The notes under the pieces were generated by a model. It did not search any database. It saw only the letters and a list, made by a program, of their open reading frames with translations, and had not been told where the DNA came from. A program made the position numbers and the translations under genes. This document shows positions 32,820-41,647 of a DNA stretch of 64,000 nt, piece by piece. The stretch comes from CAYXZQ01 sp963717515. GTDB taxonomy: Archaea > Nanobdellota > Nanobdellia > Woesearchaeales > DSVV01. Positions within the stretch are counted from its first letter, which is position 1. Each line of letters begins with the position of its first letter. The stretch lies in contig OY970338.1 of the NCBI GenBank assembly GCA_963717515.1, positions 186,001-250,000 on the forward strand, in the 5' to 3' direction.

Positions 32820-34076
32820 ATGAGCATCATAATCAAGAATACGCTCCTTGATAACAGGAAAAAGGATATTTACATAGAAGATAACAGGATAGCCGAGATA
32901 AATGACAATATCAGTTCAGAGGCTGATTACAGGGTCGATGGAAAAAGCAAAGCTGTCATACCCGGTCTCTTCAACTGCCACACCCACTCTGCCATGACAC
33001 TCATGAGAGGATATGCAGACGACATGGAACTAGATGAATGGCTCAACAAGAAGATCTGGCCTCTTGAAGCAAAGCTTACAGACAAGGATGTCTACTGGGG
33101 GACGAGGCTCGCATGCCTCGAGATGGTAAAGACCGGCACAGTGTTCTTCAATGACATGTACTGGCACCCCAGGTCGACTTCGAAGGCTGCCCATGACTCT
33201 GGGATGAGGGCTGCCATAAGCAGCGTCATGATTGACATGTTTGATGAGAGTAAAGCGGATGAGCAGAAAAAGGAGACCAGAAGGCTCTTTGAAGAGGCCG
33301 GCAGATACGGCAAGCGGGTATCATTCGCTCTGGGTCCCCATGCCATGTACACAGTATCGCCAGAGTCGCTCTTGTGGGTGAAGGAATACGCACAGAAGAA
33401 CAGGCTGAGGATCCATTTCCACATGTCAGAAACCAAGAAAGAGGTGGATGACTGCCTAAGGATGCATCATATGAGGCCGGTAGAATACCTGGATAGCATA
33501 GGCTTTCTCTGCCCTGAGCTTGTCGCCTGCCACGCAGTCTGGGTGGATGACAAGGAGATAGGCCTTCTGAAGAAAAGCAATGTGACTGTCGTGCACAACC
33601 CTGCATCGAACATGAAACTGTCTGTAGGCGAGGCATTCCCCTACAATGCCATGAAAAAGGCAGGTCTGAACATGTGCCTGGGAACAGACGGATGCGCATC
33701 GAACAACAGCCTAGACATGTTCAGTGAGATGAAGGCTGCGGCGCTCCTTCAGAAATTCAGGACAAATGACCCGACAGCGATGCCTGCGGGCGATGCATTC
33801 AATATGGCAACCAGGAACAGCGCAAAGGCTTTCGGGATAGAATCCGGGGAGATAGCAGTGGGAAAGCTTGCGGACCTTCTCCTCATAGACCTGAAAAAGC
33901 ATTCCATGGTGCCCAACCACAATTTCATATCCAACCTTGTATATTCAGCGAACGGCAGCTGCGTCGACACAGTCATATGCGACGGGAGCATACTCATGAA
34001 TGGCAGGGTAGTGAAAGATGAGGAGATGATTCTTGAGAAGGCCGCCCGTCATGCAGAGAGGCTTTGTCAGCCCTGA
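32820..34076 (+). CDS. amidohydrolase, MTA/SAH deaminase-like (2)
   Basis: A 418-residue paralogue of the preceding enzyme: VIPGLFNCHTHSAMTLMRGYADDM (HTH at 54-56), FHMSETKKEVDDC, CHAVWVDDKEI, VVHNPASNMKLSVG and GTDGCASNNSLDMFSEM. All metal-binding and catalytic residues are present. This copy is closer to the classic MTA/SAH deaminase; the other may act on a related base. ATG 32820 lies 27 bases from the TATA box at 32789-32797. It converges with the U32 gene with a ten-base overlap. Confidence 0.88.
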   Translation: MSIIIKNTLLDNRKKDIYIEDNRIAEINDNISSEADYRVDGKSKAVIPGLFNCHTHSAMTLMRGYADDMELDEWLNKKIWPLEAKLTDKDVYWGTRLACLEMVKTGTVFFNDMYWHPRSTSKAAHDSGMRAAISSVMIDMFDESKADEQKKETRRLFEEAGRYGKRVSFALGPHAMYTVSPESLLWVKEYAQKNRLRIHFHMSETKKEVDDCLRMHHMRPVEYLDSIGFLCPELVACHAVWVDDKEIGLLKKSNVTVVHNPASNMKLSVGEAFPYNAMKKAGLNMCLGTDGCASNNSLDMFSEMKAAALLQKFRTNDPTAMPAGDAFNMATRNSAKAFGIESGEIAVGKLADLLLIDLKKHSMVPNHNFISNLVYSANGSCVDTVICDGSILMNGRVVKDEEMILEKAARHAERLCQP

Positions 34077-35287
34077 CTGTCACTATCCTTTCTTTTTCTC
34101 CAAAGGTACACCCTGTCGCCGGACCTGGTCCCAAAGCCAATACCCACGCCGACAGACTGGCCTTTGGCTGCTGTCCTGACCTTCTTGTCGTCTATCTCCA
34201 TCGAACCTACCAGAGCCTTTTCACAGCCTGTAGTAGGACCTATGAACAGCAAAGTGTCGCCCAGATTGACCGAGCCTGTCTCGATAAGGATCTCGCATGC
34301 GCCTGCCTTTGCATAATGGTTCCTGACAACACCGATATATTCCTTGACCATCGCTGACTTGCTGCCATATGCGTCTGTCCATCCCTCAACAGGCTTTCCC
34401 ATGTAGAACCCTGCGGAAAATCCCCTGTTGTAGACATCGCCCAGCCTCTTCTCGAGCTCTTTTTTCTTCTTGATGTCCAGCCTCCCTTCCAAATGAAGAC
34501 CGATGGCCTCCCTGTAGCAGCTGACAGCTGTCTTCACATATTCAGGCGACCTGTTCCTGCCCTCTATCTTGAATGCATGGATACCTGCATCCATCAGCCT
34601 GTCGATGAACATGATCGTGCACAAGTCTTTCGGGCTCATCACATGATGGTTCGAGAGCTCAAGCCCCTTTCCGGTCTCAGCATCTTCCACTATATAGCTT
34701 CTCCTGCATGGCTGGATGCACTCGCCCCTGTTAGCGCTCTTCCCGTAGATGTGCTCTGAGATGAAGCACCTGCCTGAGACAGCGACGCACATGGCTCCGT
34801 GGATAAACACCTCGAGCTCGACATCAACCCTCTTCCTGATGGCCTTTACCTGCTCCAGGGTGCACTCCCTTGCGAGCACAAACCTCCTGGCACCCAGCTT
34901 GCGGTATTCATCGACAGCCTCTGAATTCGCAGCGCTCGCCTGGGTGGAAAGGTGGACAGCAATGCCCAGCTCCCTGGCCTTCTTGAGCACAGCCAGGTCC
35001 CAGCAGATAACAGCATCGACCCCAGAATGTATCGCAGATTTCAATATGCCATCTAGCTTCTCAAGCTCATCCTCGTATACGATAGTGTTCACGCAGACAT
35101 AGGCCCTGACCCCGGCAGAATGGCAGGTTTCGACAACCTTTTTCATGTCATCTGCTGAAAAATTATCCGCCCTTGCGCGCATGTTGAGGCCTGCTATGCC
35201 GAAATAGATTGCGTCAGCCCCGGCATTGATTGCCGATACCAGCATCTCCATGTTCCCAGCAGGCGCAAGAAGCTCTGGTCTTTTCAT
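34067..35287 (-). CDS. peptidase U32-family protein (RlhA/TrhP-like)
   Basis: A 406-residue U32 protein: RPELLAPAGNMEMLVSAINAGADAIYFG, STQASAANSEAVDEYRKLGARRFVLARE, EVFIHGAMCVAVSGRCFIS and NRGECIQPCRR, then FKIEGRNRSPEYV. The Cys cluster and TIM-barrel pattern match U32 proteins now linked to hydroxylation of tRNA or rRNA from prephenate. Hydroxylation rather than proteolysis is the likelier role, but no substrate can be read. The start is 25 bases from a TATA box at about 35308-35316. Confidence 0.88.
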   Translation of the reverse strand: MKRPELLAPAGNMEMLVSAINAGADAIYFGIAGLNMRARADNFSADDMKKVVETCHSAGVRAYVCVNTIVYEDELEKLDGILKSAIHSGVDAVICWDLAVLKKARELGIAVHLSTQASAANSEAVDEYRKLGARRFVLARECTLEQVKAIRKRVDVELEVFIHGAMCVAVSGRCFISEHIYGKSANRGECIQPCRRSYIVEDAETGKGLELSNHHVMSPKDLCTIMFIDRLMDAGIHAFKIEGRNRSPEYVKTAVSCYREAIGLHLEGRLDIKKKKELEKRLGDVYNRGFSAGFYMGKPVEGWTDAYGSKSAMVKEYIGVVRNHYAKAGACEILIETGSVNLGDTLLFIGPTTGCEKALVGSMEIDDKKVRTAAKGQSVGVGIGFGTRSGDRVYLWRKRKDSDSQG

Positions 35288-35323
35288 CCAGGGCAGAATC
35301 AAGAGAATATATTTAAAGCATTC

Positions 35324-35842
35324 CTATTTTAAAAAACCTATGTAATCCAGCTCCCTGTACTTCTCGTCACAGTCAAGGCCGTAGCCCACGACGAACCTGT
35401 CAGGGACCTCGAACCCGACGTATTCAGGCCTCTGTTCATTCTCCCTTCTCGAGGGCTTGTCAAGAAGCGTGCACACTTTCACTGACCTTGCTCCCCCTTT
35501 CTTGAGGAAATCCCTGACCTCCTTTATAGTCCTTCCCGTGTCGACAATGTCCTCGACGATAAGGACATCCCTGCCCTTGACGTCCCCGGAGAAATAATCT
35601 ATCCTGACTCTGCCTGTGGAATCCCTTCCGGCATAGCTCTTCACTTTCAGGAATTCAAGACAGATGCCTGAGATGCCATCACGTGACATTGCTCGTATGA
35701 GGTCTGCACAGAATACAGCCGCTCCCTTGAGCACGCAGACGACAACTACTTCCCTGCAATCCCGGGAGAGCTCTTCTGCAATCTCTTCGACCCTATCTGC
35801 AATCTCTTCCCTTGTCCTGAAGACCCGGATTTCCTTTTCCAT
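35324..35842 (-). CDS. hpt: hypoxanthine phosphoribosyltransferase, bacterial type
   Basis: A 172-residue PRTase: VVVCVLKGAAVFCADLIRAM, LEFLKVKSYAG, VLIVEDIVDTGRTIKEV (PRPP-binding loop) and YVGFEVPDRFVVGYGLDCDEKYREL. This is the bacterial HGPRT layout, not the archaeal Hpt/Apt-like type. It converts hypoxanthine or guanine plus PRPP to IMP or GMP. Start supported by a TATA box at 35863-35872. Next to MetK and MTA-handling genes, it would recover hypoxanthine released after deamination and phosphorolysis. Confidence 0.93.
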   Translation of the reverse strand: MEKEIRVFRTREEIADRVEEIAEELSRDCREVVVVCVLKGAAVFCADLIRAMSRDGISGICLEFLKVKSYAGRDSTGRVRIDYFSGDVKGRDVLIVEDIVDTGRTIKEVRDFLKKGGARSVKVCTLLDKPSRRENEQRPEYVGFEVPDRFVVGYGLDCDEKYRELDYIGFLK

Positions 35843-35878
35843 ATCAAAAAAAATAATAAGAAATATATATAAAACTTT

Positions 35879-37084
35879 TCAGTCCAAGGGCACCTGCTCC
35901 CCGGTCTTCTCGGATTTGCCTACCTTCCCTGCAGCCTTCCTGAGCTCATCTGCCCTGTCTGTCTGTTCCCATGTGAAGTCAGGGTCATTCCTGCCGAAAT
36001 GCCCGTATGCCGCCGTCTTCCTGTAGATGGGGCGCCTCAGCCTGAGCGCCTCTATTATCTCTCCTGGCTTAAGCGGGAAATGCTTCCTGATGAGAACCGC
36101 TATCTTTTCCTCAGGGATCCTGTTTGTATGGAAGCAGTTCACAAGGACAGAGACAGGCTCTGAAACCCCTATCGCGTATGCAAGCTGGACCTCGCATTTG
36201 TCTGCAAGCCCGGCAGCTACGATGTTCTTTGCGATGTACCTGCCTGCGTACGCTCCGCTCCTGTCGACCTTTGAAGGGTCCTTGCCTGAGAATGCGCCTC
36301 CTCCATGACTCCCGTGCCCCCCGTAAGTGTCGACTATTATCTTCCTTCCGGTAACCCCTGCGTCAGCGACCGGCCCGCCCAGCACGAATTTACCAGTCGC
36401 GTTGATGTAATATTTAGTGTCAGCATCTATCCAGGAATTGCATACTGGCTCTATCACCCTCTTCATGATGTCGTCCTCAAGCTGCTCCTCTGTAACAGTG
36501 TCGGAATGCTGGGCTGCAATGACCACAGCTTCCACCCTGACAGGTTTCCCATCGAAGTATTCGACTGTCACCTGGCTTTTTCCGTCCGGCCGCAGGTAAG
36601 GCAAAATCTTCTTCTTCCTGACCTCTGCGAGCTTCTTTGTCAGCTTGTGGGCAAGGACTATCGGCAGCGGCATGAACTCAGGTGTCTCGTTCGTCGCATA
36701 GCCGAACATCATCCCCTGGTCCCCTGCTCCCATCTCCTTGAACCTGCCCTCGCCTTCTGTCACGCCCTGGCTGATGTCAGGCGACTGCTCAGAGACAGCT
36801 GTCAGCACCCCGCAGCCATCACAGTCAAAGCCGAACATAGGGTCATCATAACCGATGTCCCTGATGGTATCCCTCACCACTTTCTGGAAGTCCACATATG
36901 TCGTCGTGGTGAGCTCTCCGGCGACCACGACAAACCCAGTCTTTGTCAGGGTCTCGATAGCCACCCTGCCCTTGGGATCGTCCTTGAGCACCGCATCAAG
37001 CACGGCATCGCTTATCTGGTCGCACATCTTGTCAGGATGCCCCTCAGTCACACTCTCGCTCGTAAAAAAATATCTCTTTGCCAT
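35879..37084 (-). CDS. metK: S-adenosylmethionine synthetase, bacterial/eukaryotic type
   Basis: A 401-residue protein with FTSESVTEGHPDKMCDQISD, GEGDQG-like GAGDQGMMFGYA, GGPVADAGVTGRKIIVDTYGG and GGGAFSGKDPSKVDRSGAY. This is the canonical MetK, whereas most archaea use a divergent MAT. It makes SAM from methionine and ATP. The ATG at 37084 has GGAGGT upstream and a TATA box at 37128-37138, so the mRNA has a leader of about 25 bases. Probably acquired from bacteria. It would supply SAM to DphB, TYW3-linked steps and the methyltransferases nearby. Confidence 0.95.
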   Translation of the reverse strand: MAKRYFFTSESVTEGHPDKMCDQISDAVLDAVLKDDPKGRVAIETLTKTGFVVVAGELTTTTYVDFQKVVRDTIRDIGYDDPMFGFDCDGCGVLTAVSEQSPDISQGVTEGEGRFKEMGAGDQGMMFGYATNETPEFMPLPIVLAHKLTKKLAEVRKKKILPYLRPDGKSQVTVEYFDGKPVRVEAVVIAAQHSDTVTEEQLEDDIMKRVIEPVCNSWIDADTKYYINATGKFVLGGPVADAGVTGRKIIVDTYGGHGSHGGGAFSGKDPSKVDRSGAYAGRYIAKNIVAAGLADKCEVQLAYAIGVSEPVSVLVNCFHTNRIPEEKIAVLIRKHFPLKPGEIIEALRLRRPIYRKTAAYGHFGRNDPDFTWEQTDRADELRKAAGKVGKSEKTGEQVPLD

Positions 37085-37169
37085 GTTATCAAACCTCCAT
37101 TTAATTTTTTTAGAGCAGAACTGCGGGGCGTATATAAAATCTACTGACAATAATATTCCAATCGGAATA

Positions 37170-37739
37170 TCACTTCAGCAACCGCCCAAGCATTGCAATC
37201 AGCCCTGAGAGCCTTTTATTGTTCCCTGCAAGCTTTCTGCCTGCCTGCCCTGCAAGGAATTCCAGATAACTGCCGCTGATAAGGAGCTTTTTCCACCTTG
37301 CGATCGGCACGTCCATATGCTCATTGCCGGTTGCCTCGAGCATTATCCTCTTCCTCGTCGTCATGATGCCAGAATGCTGAAGACCCGCACCTCTCAGCAC
37401 ATCCATGAGCCTTTCTGCTGATTCCATGTCCCTTGCACAGACATGCAGTATGAATGGCTCCATCCTGAGCCAAACTGTCTCCATAGGCAGGTCTGCAAGC
37501 ATCATCTTCATCTCAGGGATATCTGGCTCTGAATGCGACACATATATCCATTCAAAATCCTTTTTCCTGGCGCTTGCAGGCTCCTTCTGCAGGACAATCC
37601 TGCCTGAGCATGAGCTTGTGGTATAGAAATCTTCAAGCCTGTTTATTATATCTATCGCAGGCTTAATCCCATGGTCTATCTCCCCTTTCTTCGACCTGTC
37701 CTTCCTGCTCAGCGCAGCATCCTTGCCTTTCTCAAACAT
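37170..37739 (-). CDS. tRNA wybutosine-synthesis methyltransferase TYW3-like
   Basis: A 189-residue protein: GEIDHGIKPAIDIINRLEDF, YTTSSCSGRIVL (the SSCSGR signature), WIYVSHSEP, LRMEPFILHVCARDMESAERLM and QHSGIMTTRKRIMLEATG. These are TYW3 family motifs. Archaeal Taw3 N-methylates the tricyclic base at tRNA-Phe position 37. The TATA box is at 37760-37770. No other wybutosine gene is in the window. Confidence 0.9.
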   Translation of the reverse strand: MFEKGKDAALSRKDRSKKGEIDHGIKPAIDIINRLEDFYTTSSCSGRIVLQKEPASARKKDFEWIYVSHSEPDIPEMKMMLADLPMETVWLRMEPFILHVCARDMESAERLMDVLRGAGLQHSGIMTTRKRIMLEATGNEHMDVPIARWKKLLISGSYLEFLAGQAGRKLAGNNKRLSGLIAMLGRLLK

Positions 37740-37771
37740 ATTATTGCAGCAGGAACAGAAGATATTTATTA

Positions 37772-38581
37772 TTATTGCTTTTTCATGAGGAATCGCTTCA
37801 TCTCATCCACCAGGAAGCCCGCGTCTGCCTGGAGCCTGTCGTATTCCTTTCCAGACATCTCCTTGATATCCCTGTGAAGTATCTTCTTGGAGGTGCCATA
37901 CAGATCCTTCATGATGGTGCTGCATCTCTTGTTCACATGGCCTGGCTTGACAAGCTTCTCAGCAATGAGCTCTGAAATCTTCGCAGGGTTCGGCGGAATC
38001 TCGCCGAGCTTCATGAGGCTCGCATGGGAGATATCTATCGCCGACCAGTAGAGGTCAAGAGCGCCCTGCATGATATGCCACTTTGAATTATGCATTGTCT
38101 GGGGCACCCTGGAATAATACGCCATGATGGATTCCTTTGTCGGCCTTATCCTTCCCTGGTAGAGGAGCATCTGCAGCGGTGCGAAGAACCCTGTGTCTAT
38201 CAGCGCGACACCGTCCCTGAGCATGTTGATACCAATCGGGTCGCCAATCCTTATGTATTCCCAGAAAGACGTGAACTTGAGCGTGGTAATGTGTAGCTTC
38301 TTCGATATCTCAGCCACTTTCTTCTCGACTATTATCCTGTATGTCTCGACTACCTCGGGCGTAAGGTAGAATGATACGTCGTCGACAATCAACAGGATGT
38401 CGATATCATTCGCCAGCTCATGAGTCTGCCTTGCGCTGCTGCCGAAGAGCACAATCGCCCTGCAGAACCTGTCGAACTCCTTCCAGACAGCCTTTGCAAA
38501 TGTGTAGGCGATGTCAATGTCGCTTTTTGAATAGGAAGAGGGCTTTTTCGGAGCCTCTTTTTTCTGTACCTTGAAATCCAT
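37772..38581 (-). CDS. nucleotidyltransferase-domain protein
   Basis: The 269-residue protein has a Pol beta-type nucleotidyltransferase site: AIVLFGSSARQTHELANDIDILLIVDD (GS plus two Asp), then a helical C-terminal half (SKWHIMQGALDLYWSAIDISHASLMKLG) that resembles a HEPN-like four-helix bundle, so the two halves of an MNT/HEPN pair may be fused here. That last point is inference. Start 38581 lies 26 bases from the TATA box at 38603-38611. Confidence 0.78.
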   Translation of the reverse strand: MDFKVQKKEAPKKPSSYSKSDIDIAYTFAKAVWKEFDRFCRAIVLFGSSARQTHELANDIDILLIVDDVSFYLTPEVVETYRIIVEKKVAEISKKLHITTLKFTSFWEYIRIGDPIGINMLRDGVALIDTGFFAPLQMLLYQGRIRPTKESIMAYYSRVPQTMHNSKWHIMQGALDLYWSAIDISHASLMKLGEIPPNPAKISELIAEKLVKPGHVNKRCSTIMKDLYGTSKKILHRDIKEMSGKEYDRLQADAGFLVDEMKRFLMKKQ

Positions 38582-38721
38582 GGCCAGCAATAAGGAAGCC
38601 TGTTTTATAAACTTTTATGACTATCTTGCGGGAGTGTAAAAAATCAGGCATATTCCAAATACAGGGAATATTTTTAATGAGAAAAAAAAGATTTAAATAA
38701 CATATTGCCTACCCAATTGAT

Positions 38722-39291
38722 ATGGACAAGCCGAACCCTGATTTTCCTAAGCTCACAAAGAATGATGAACGAGTTCTCAAGATGATAATCGAAGAGGCAA
38801 AGGTCCATGACAGCGACATCGCAAAAGGCATCGGCATCACCCCGCAGGCAGTCGCAAAGATAAGGAACAAGCTGGAAAAGGCAGGGATAATCAAAGGATA
38901 CATGCCGATAATCGACTTCAAGAAGATCGGGATAAACATCATCGTGATAATGCAGCTGAATGTGACCCAGGAGGTATGGGAAAAATATTCTGACTCGCAG
39001 CTCTCAGAAAGGATCAGGCAGATCCCTAACATAATAGCAGCCTACAGGCTGAGCGACAGGAACATCACCCACATAATCATATTCGGCTTCCGGGACAATA
39101 CCCATAAGGACAGGTATCTCACCAGGATCCAGACCCAGTTCTCAAAGGAGGTAATTATAAATGAGATATACACGCTTGATGTTGACAAGATAATAACAGA
39201 AAACCCCGTCGGCCTGCTCTATCAGGTGATAAATAAAAAGGACCTCCTTTTCAACGAGTTCTTCCTCAAGAAAAGCAACCATAATAGCTGA
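38722..39291 (+). CDS. Lrp/AsnC-like transcriptional regulator
   Basis: A 189-residue protein: an AsnC-type HTH (KNDERVLKMIIEEAKVHDSDIAKGIGITPQAVAKIRNKLEKAGII) followed by a RAM-like effector domain (IVIMQLNVT, NIIAAYRLSDRNITHIIIFGF). It is larger than usual, with an extra C-terminal 40 residues. Leaderless: GATTTAAATA at 38692-38701 lies 25 bases from the ATG. Confidence 0.82.
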   Translation: MDKPNPDFPKLTKNDERVLKMIIEEAKVHDSDIAKGIGITPQAVAKIRNKLEKAGIIKGYMPIIDFKKIGINIIVIMQLNVTQEVWEKYSDSQLSERIRQIPNIIAAYRLSDRNITHIIIFGFRDNTHKDRYLTRIQTQFSKEVIINEIYTLDVDKIITENPVGLLYQVINKKDLLFNEFFLKKSNHNS

Positions 39292-39423
39292 ACAGGACTT
39301 GTATAACAACCAAGGTTTAATTAACTTAAAGCGCCTCCTTATTATAATATTTAGTTTATTCTTCAGGGATATCCAGCACTTCGGAGCGGAAATATCCTGA
39401 TTTAAAATATTTGGAAGGACAAG

Positions 39424-39594
39424 ATGAAAAAAAACACATTATACTGCAGGCATTGCAAAAAGGAGATAACTCATGCCAGGATAAACGGGCTCTCGATAAT
39501 CTGCCCTCATTGCAATAGGCCGACCAATGAGATATTCTTTGCAAGCACTGTATACAGGGACTATGTCAGAAAGCCTCTGATAATGAGCGTATGA
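39424..39594 (+). CDS. small zinc-ribbon protein of 56 residues
   Basis: Starts MKKNTLYCRHCKKEITHAR and contains a second knuckle, IICPHCNRPTNE, so two CxxC pairs form one zinc ribbon. The rest is short and basic. GGAAGGA lies before the ATG. The first knuckle resembles YRCTNCGKEI in the ORF at 24361-24752. Possibly DNA- or RNA-binding; no family recognised. Confidence 0.65.
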   Translation: MKKNTLYCRHCKKEITHARINGLSIICPHCNRPTNEIFFASTVYRDYVRKPLIMSV

Positions 39595-39686
39595 TACGCT
39601 TTTTGAAGGAATGTGAAAAAAAGAACAGCCCATGGCCGGATTTGACAGGATGAGATAGAATTTCTGAATATGCCCATGTCCTCTGC

Positions 39687-40547
39687 TCATTCCATGGTCA
39701 CAGTGAACTTCTCGACCATCCTTGCCGGATGATAGCTAAGCTTAGCCTTGCGTAGTCCTTCTATCCCCAGGTCCTGCTCCCTGTTGAGGTACCTGAACTC
39801 ACCGGGGATCGCCTTTGCGAATTCACGCAATAGGTATTGGTAGATGCCTGAAAAATCTGTGTTGCCTTTTTCAAAATGCTCGACGAACGTGTCATTGTTG
39901 AGCCTCTCTCCTATTGCAAAAGCCTCGATTTTCCCGTCTATCTCCACGCAAACGCCGAAAATGCCGAGCTCTTCAGCATGAGTTATTGCCTCCCTTACAG
40001 CGCAATCCTCAGCATACAGTTCAGGGTCATCTCCACACCCCCTCATCCTGCACCATTTCTCCTGCATATCCAGGAATGATTTCACCCCTCCCCTGTCCAG
40101 GATGCAGGTTGAAGGATTATATTTTTCACACTGGTGCACGAAGTTCCTCTTGGGTGCATACCTTGTTCCCTGGAGCTCGGCAAGCTCTTTTACGTCATAA
40201 ACGTAATCGAACATGTCCCTCTGCTCCCTGACAGTGAACCTGTCGGGCATGGCTTCTGCCACCTTCTTCTGCACTCTCGTGAATTCAGAATCAGGATACT
40301 TCTCAAGCACTTTTGCCATAATCTGTGCAGGATCTTTGCCCACTGGCTGGTAAAACACCCTCCTGCCATGCAAAGATGATGATATCAGGAGATGCTCCTC
40401 GACCACGGCATACTCATAACTGTACTTGAACCGCCAGCAGAACAGGTTCGTGAATGTGAGATCAGACCCTTGATGAGGGTACCTTTTACTGAAATCGTCA
40501 AATATCTGCTTGTCTTTCAGTTCGATCGGCTTGAATTTCATGTCCAT
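39687..40547 (-). CDS. DUF2156-family protein (phosphatidylglycerol lysyltransferase C-terminal-like)
   Basis: A 286-residue protein with the double GNAT pattern of DUF2156: SKRYPHQGSDLTFTNLFCWRFKY, RVFYQPVG, RNFVHQCEKYNP, GVCVEIDGKIEAFAIGERL, VEHFEKGNTDFSGIYQYLLREFA and YLNREQDLGIEGLRKAKLSYHP. The family transfers aminoacyl groups to lipids or other acceptors in bacteria; archaeal members are uncharacterised. The first ATG (40547) lies 25 bases from a TATA box. Confidence 0.87.
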   Translation of the reverse strand: MDMKFKPIELKDKQIFDDFSKRYPHQGSDLTFTNLFCWRFKYSYEYAVVEEHLLISSSLHGRRVFYQPVGKDPAQIMAKVLEKYPDSEFTRVQKKVAEAMPDRFTVREQRDMFDYVYDVKELAELQGTRYAPKRNFVHQCEKYNPSTCILDRGGVKSFLDMQEKWCRMRGCGDDPELYAEDCAVREAITHAEELGIFGVCVEIDGKIEAFAIGERLNNDTFVEHFEKGNTDFSGIYQYLLREFAKAIPGEFRYLNREQDLGIEGLRKAKLSYHPARMVEKFTVTME

Positions 40548-40735
40548 GGAAGCAAACAGGACGGCAGATTATATAAAATATGGGTTTTACCTTTAAATTC
40601 TCAACAGGATTCCAGATGGATTATCCTGAACAGACAGATGCTGTTCCAAAAGTCTTCGACGGGCAGATGCGGTGCATGAAAGAAGGACTGCCTTCGAACC
40701 AAAGCTTTTTATATTCCCCCAAATATGCACGCACC

Positions 40736-41383
40736 ATGGATGAAGATGACCTTGAGATTGTCCTGCGGGAGAAGGTCAAGCCCCTGGTCGACAGGGCGAC
40801 AGAGGAGAACCTTGGCATAAGCATCGACAGGCTCTCAGACGACATCACGTCGAAGCTTACAGCGCCCACCCTCATCGAGCTTGAGGTTGATACGACACTG
40901 CCATACAAAGAGGCTAAAAGGAGATTCAAGAAGGCTTTTCTCACCAAGCTCCTACTGCTTAACCTGGGAAACATAAGCGAGGTCGCAAGGATAACAGGCT
41001 CGAACAGGAGGAGCATACACCGCCTGATAAAGCTATTCGGGATAAACATCAAGAAGATAAAAAGAGAGCTGCTGAGGCCCTATGACATGCAGCTGTCGGC
41101 CATAAACCTGATCATCGGAAATGTCCTTGATGACTACAAGGCAATCCTTCATCCTGACAAGCTCAGGGTGATGTACGGCAAGGTGTCAGGCATATCAGAA
41201 GACATCCTTCGGGAACTGCCGTCACCGAGGATGACATTTTCCCAGGCTCAGGTTGAGTTCGAGAAGAGATACTTCTCAAGGGTTCTAAAGGAGAACAACC
41301 ATAATATCATAAAGACCGCAAAGAGGATAGCCCTAAGGCATGAGACCCTGCAGAGGAAGCTTCGTGCGCTTAAGATGATCTGA
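40736..41383 (+). CDS. regulator with two Fis-like helix-turn-helix segments
   Basis: A 215-residue helical protein. Residues 60-100 contain FLTKLLLLNLGNISEVARITGSNRRSIHRLIKLFGI, a Fis-type HTH. The C-terminus holds a second, YFSRVLKENNHNIIKTAKRI and LRHETLQRKLRALKMI, the typical ending of NtrC-family activators. There is no receiver or AAA+ domain. Start 40736 lies 28 bases past TTTTTATA-like sequence at 40705-40713. Fis-type HTHs are mainly bacterial, so a transferred gene is likely. Confidence 0.75.
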   Translation: MDEDDLEIVLREKVKPLVDRATEENLGISIDRLSDDITSKLTAPTLIELEVDTTLPYKEAKRRFKKAFLTKLLLLNLGNISEVARITGSNRRSIHRLIKLFGINIKKIKRELLRPYDMQLSAINLIIGNVLDDYKAILHPDKLRVMYGKVSGISEDILRELPSPRMTFSQAQVEFEKRYFSRVLKENNHNIIKTAKRIALRHETLQRKLRALKMI

Positions 41384-41468
41384 CTTAATTGTCCCAGTCC
41401 ATTGTAATGAAACACAATCCTATTTATTAATGCCAAAGCCATCTTAATCAGCCATTGATGAAATTGTC

Positions 41469-41645
41469 ATGAAAATGTACAACACGAATAAAAAGCCGGA
41501 TTATTTAAGCAGGTTAAACTATAACAGCACTGTCCCGGCCAGATATAGCATCATGCCAGGTCATGACAACAAGTACATGTCCTACGATGCTGCACCGGTC
41601 CTGGACTATAAGTCCACAATCAATCATGTCAGGATGTACATCTGA
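41469..41645 (+). CDS. small Tyr-rich protein upstream of the gluzincin
   Basis: A 58-residue ORF rich in Tyr, Asn and Met (NTNKKPDYLSRLNYNSTVPA), with no domain. The gluzincin ATG follows two bases after its stop, so they share an mRNA. A TATA-like TATTTATT lies at 41421-41428. A four-codon ORF at 41458-41472 ends in a TGA that overlaps this gene's ATG. Its composition resembles the N-terminal Tyr/Gln-rich region of the next protein. Confidence 0.5.
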   Translation: MKMYNTNKKPDYLSRLNYNSTVPARYSIMPGHDNKYMSYDAAPVLDYKSTINHVRMYI

Positions 41646-41647
41646 AG

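Noticed and set aside
36305..37147. 280-codon open frame on the plus strand
   Set aside because: It lies antisense to metK with no promoter or protein-like pattern; the minus-strand frame is unmistakable MetK.
41404..41428. GTAAT ... ACACAAT ... TATTTATT upstream of the gluzincin operon, similar in look to the shared element
   Set aside because: The gaps between blocks differ from the fixed 4 and 5 bases and the core is mismatched; likely chance.
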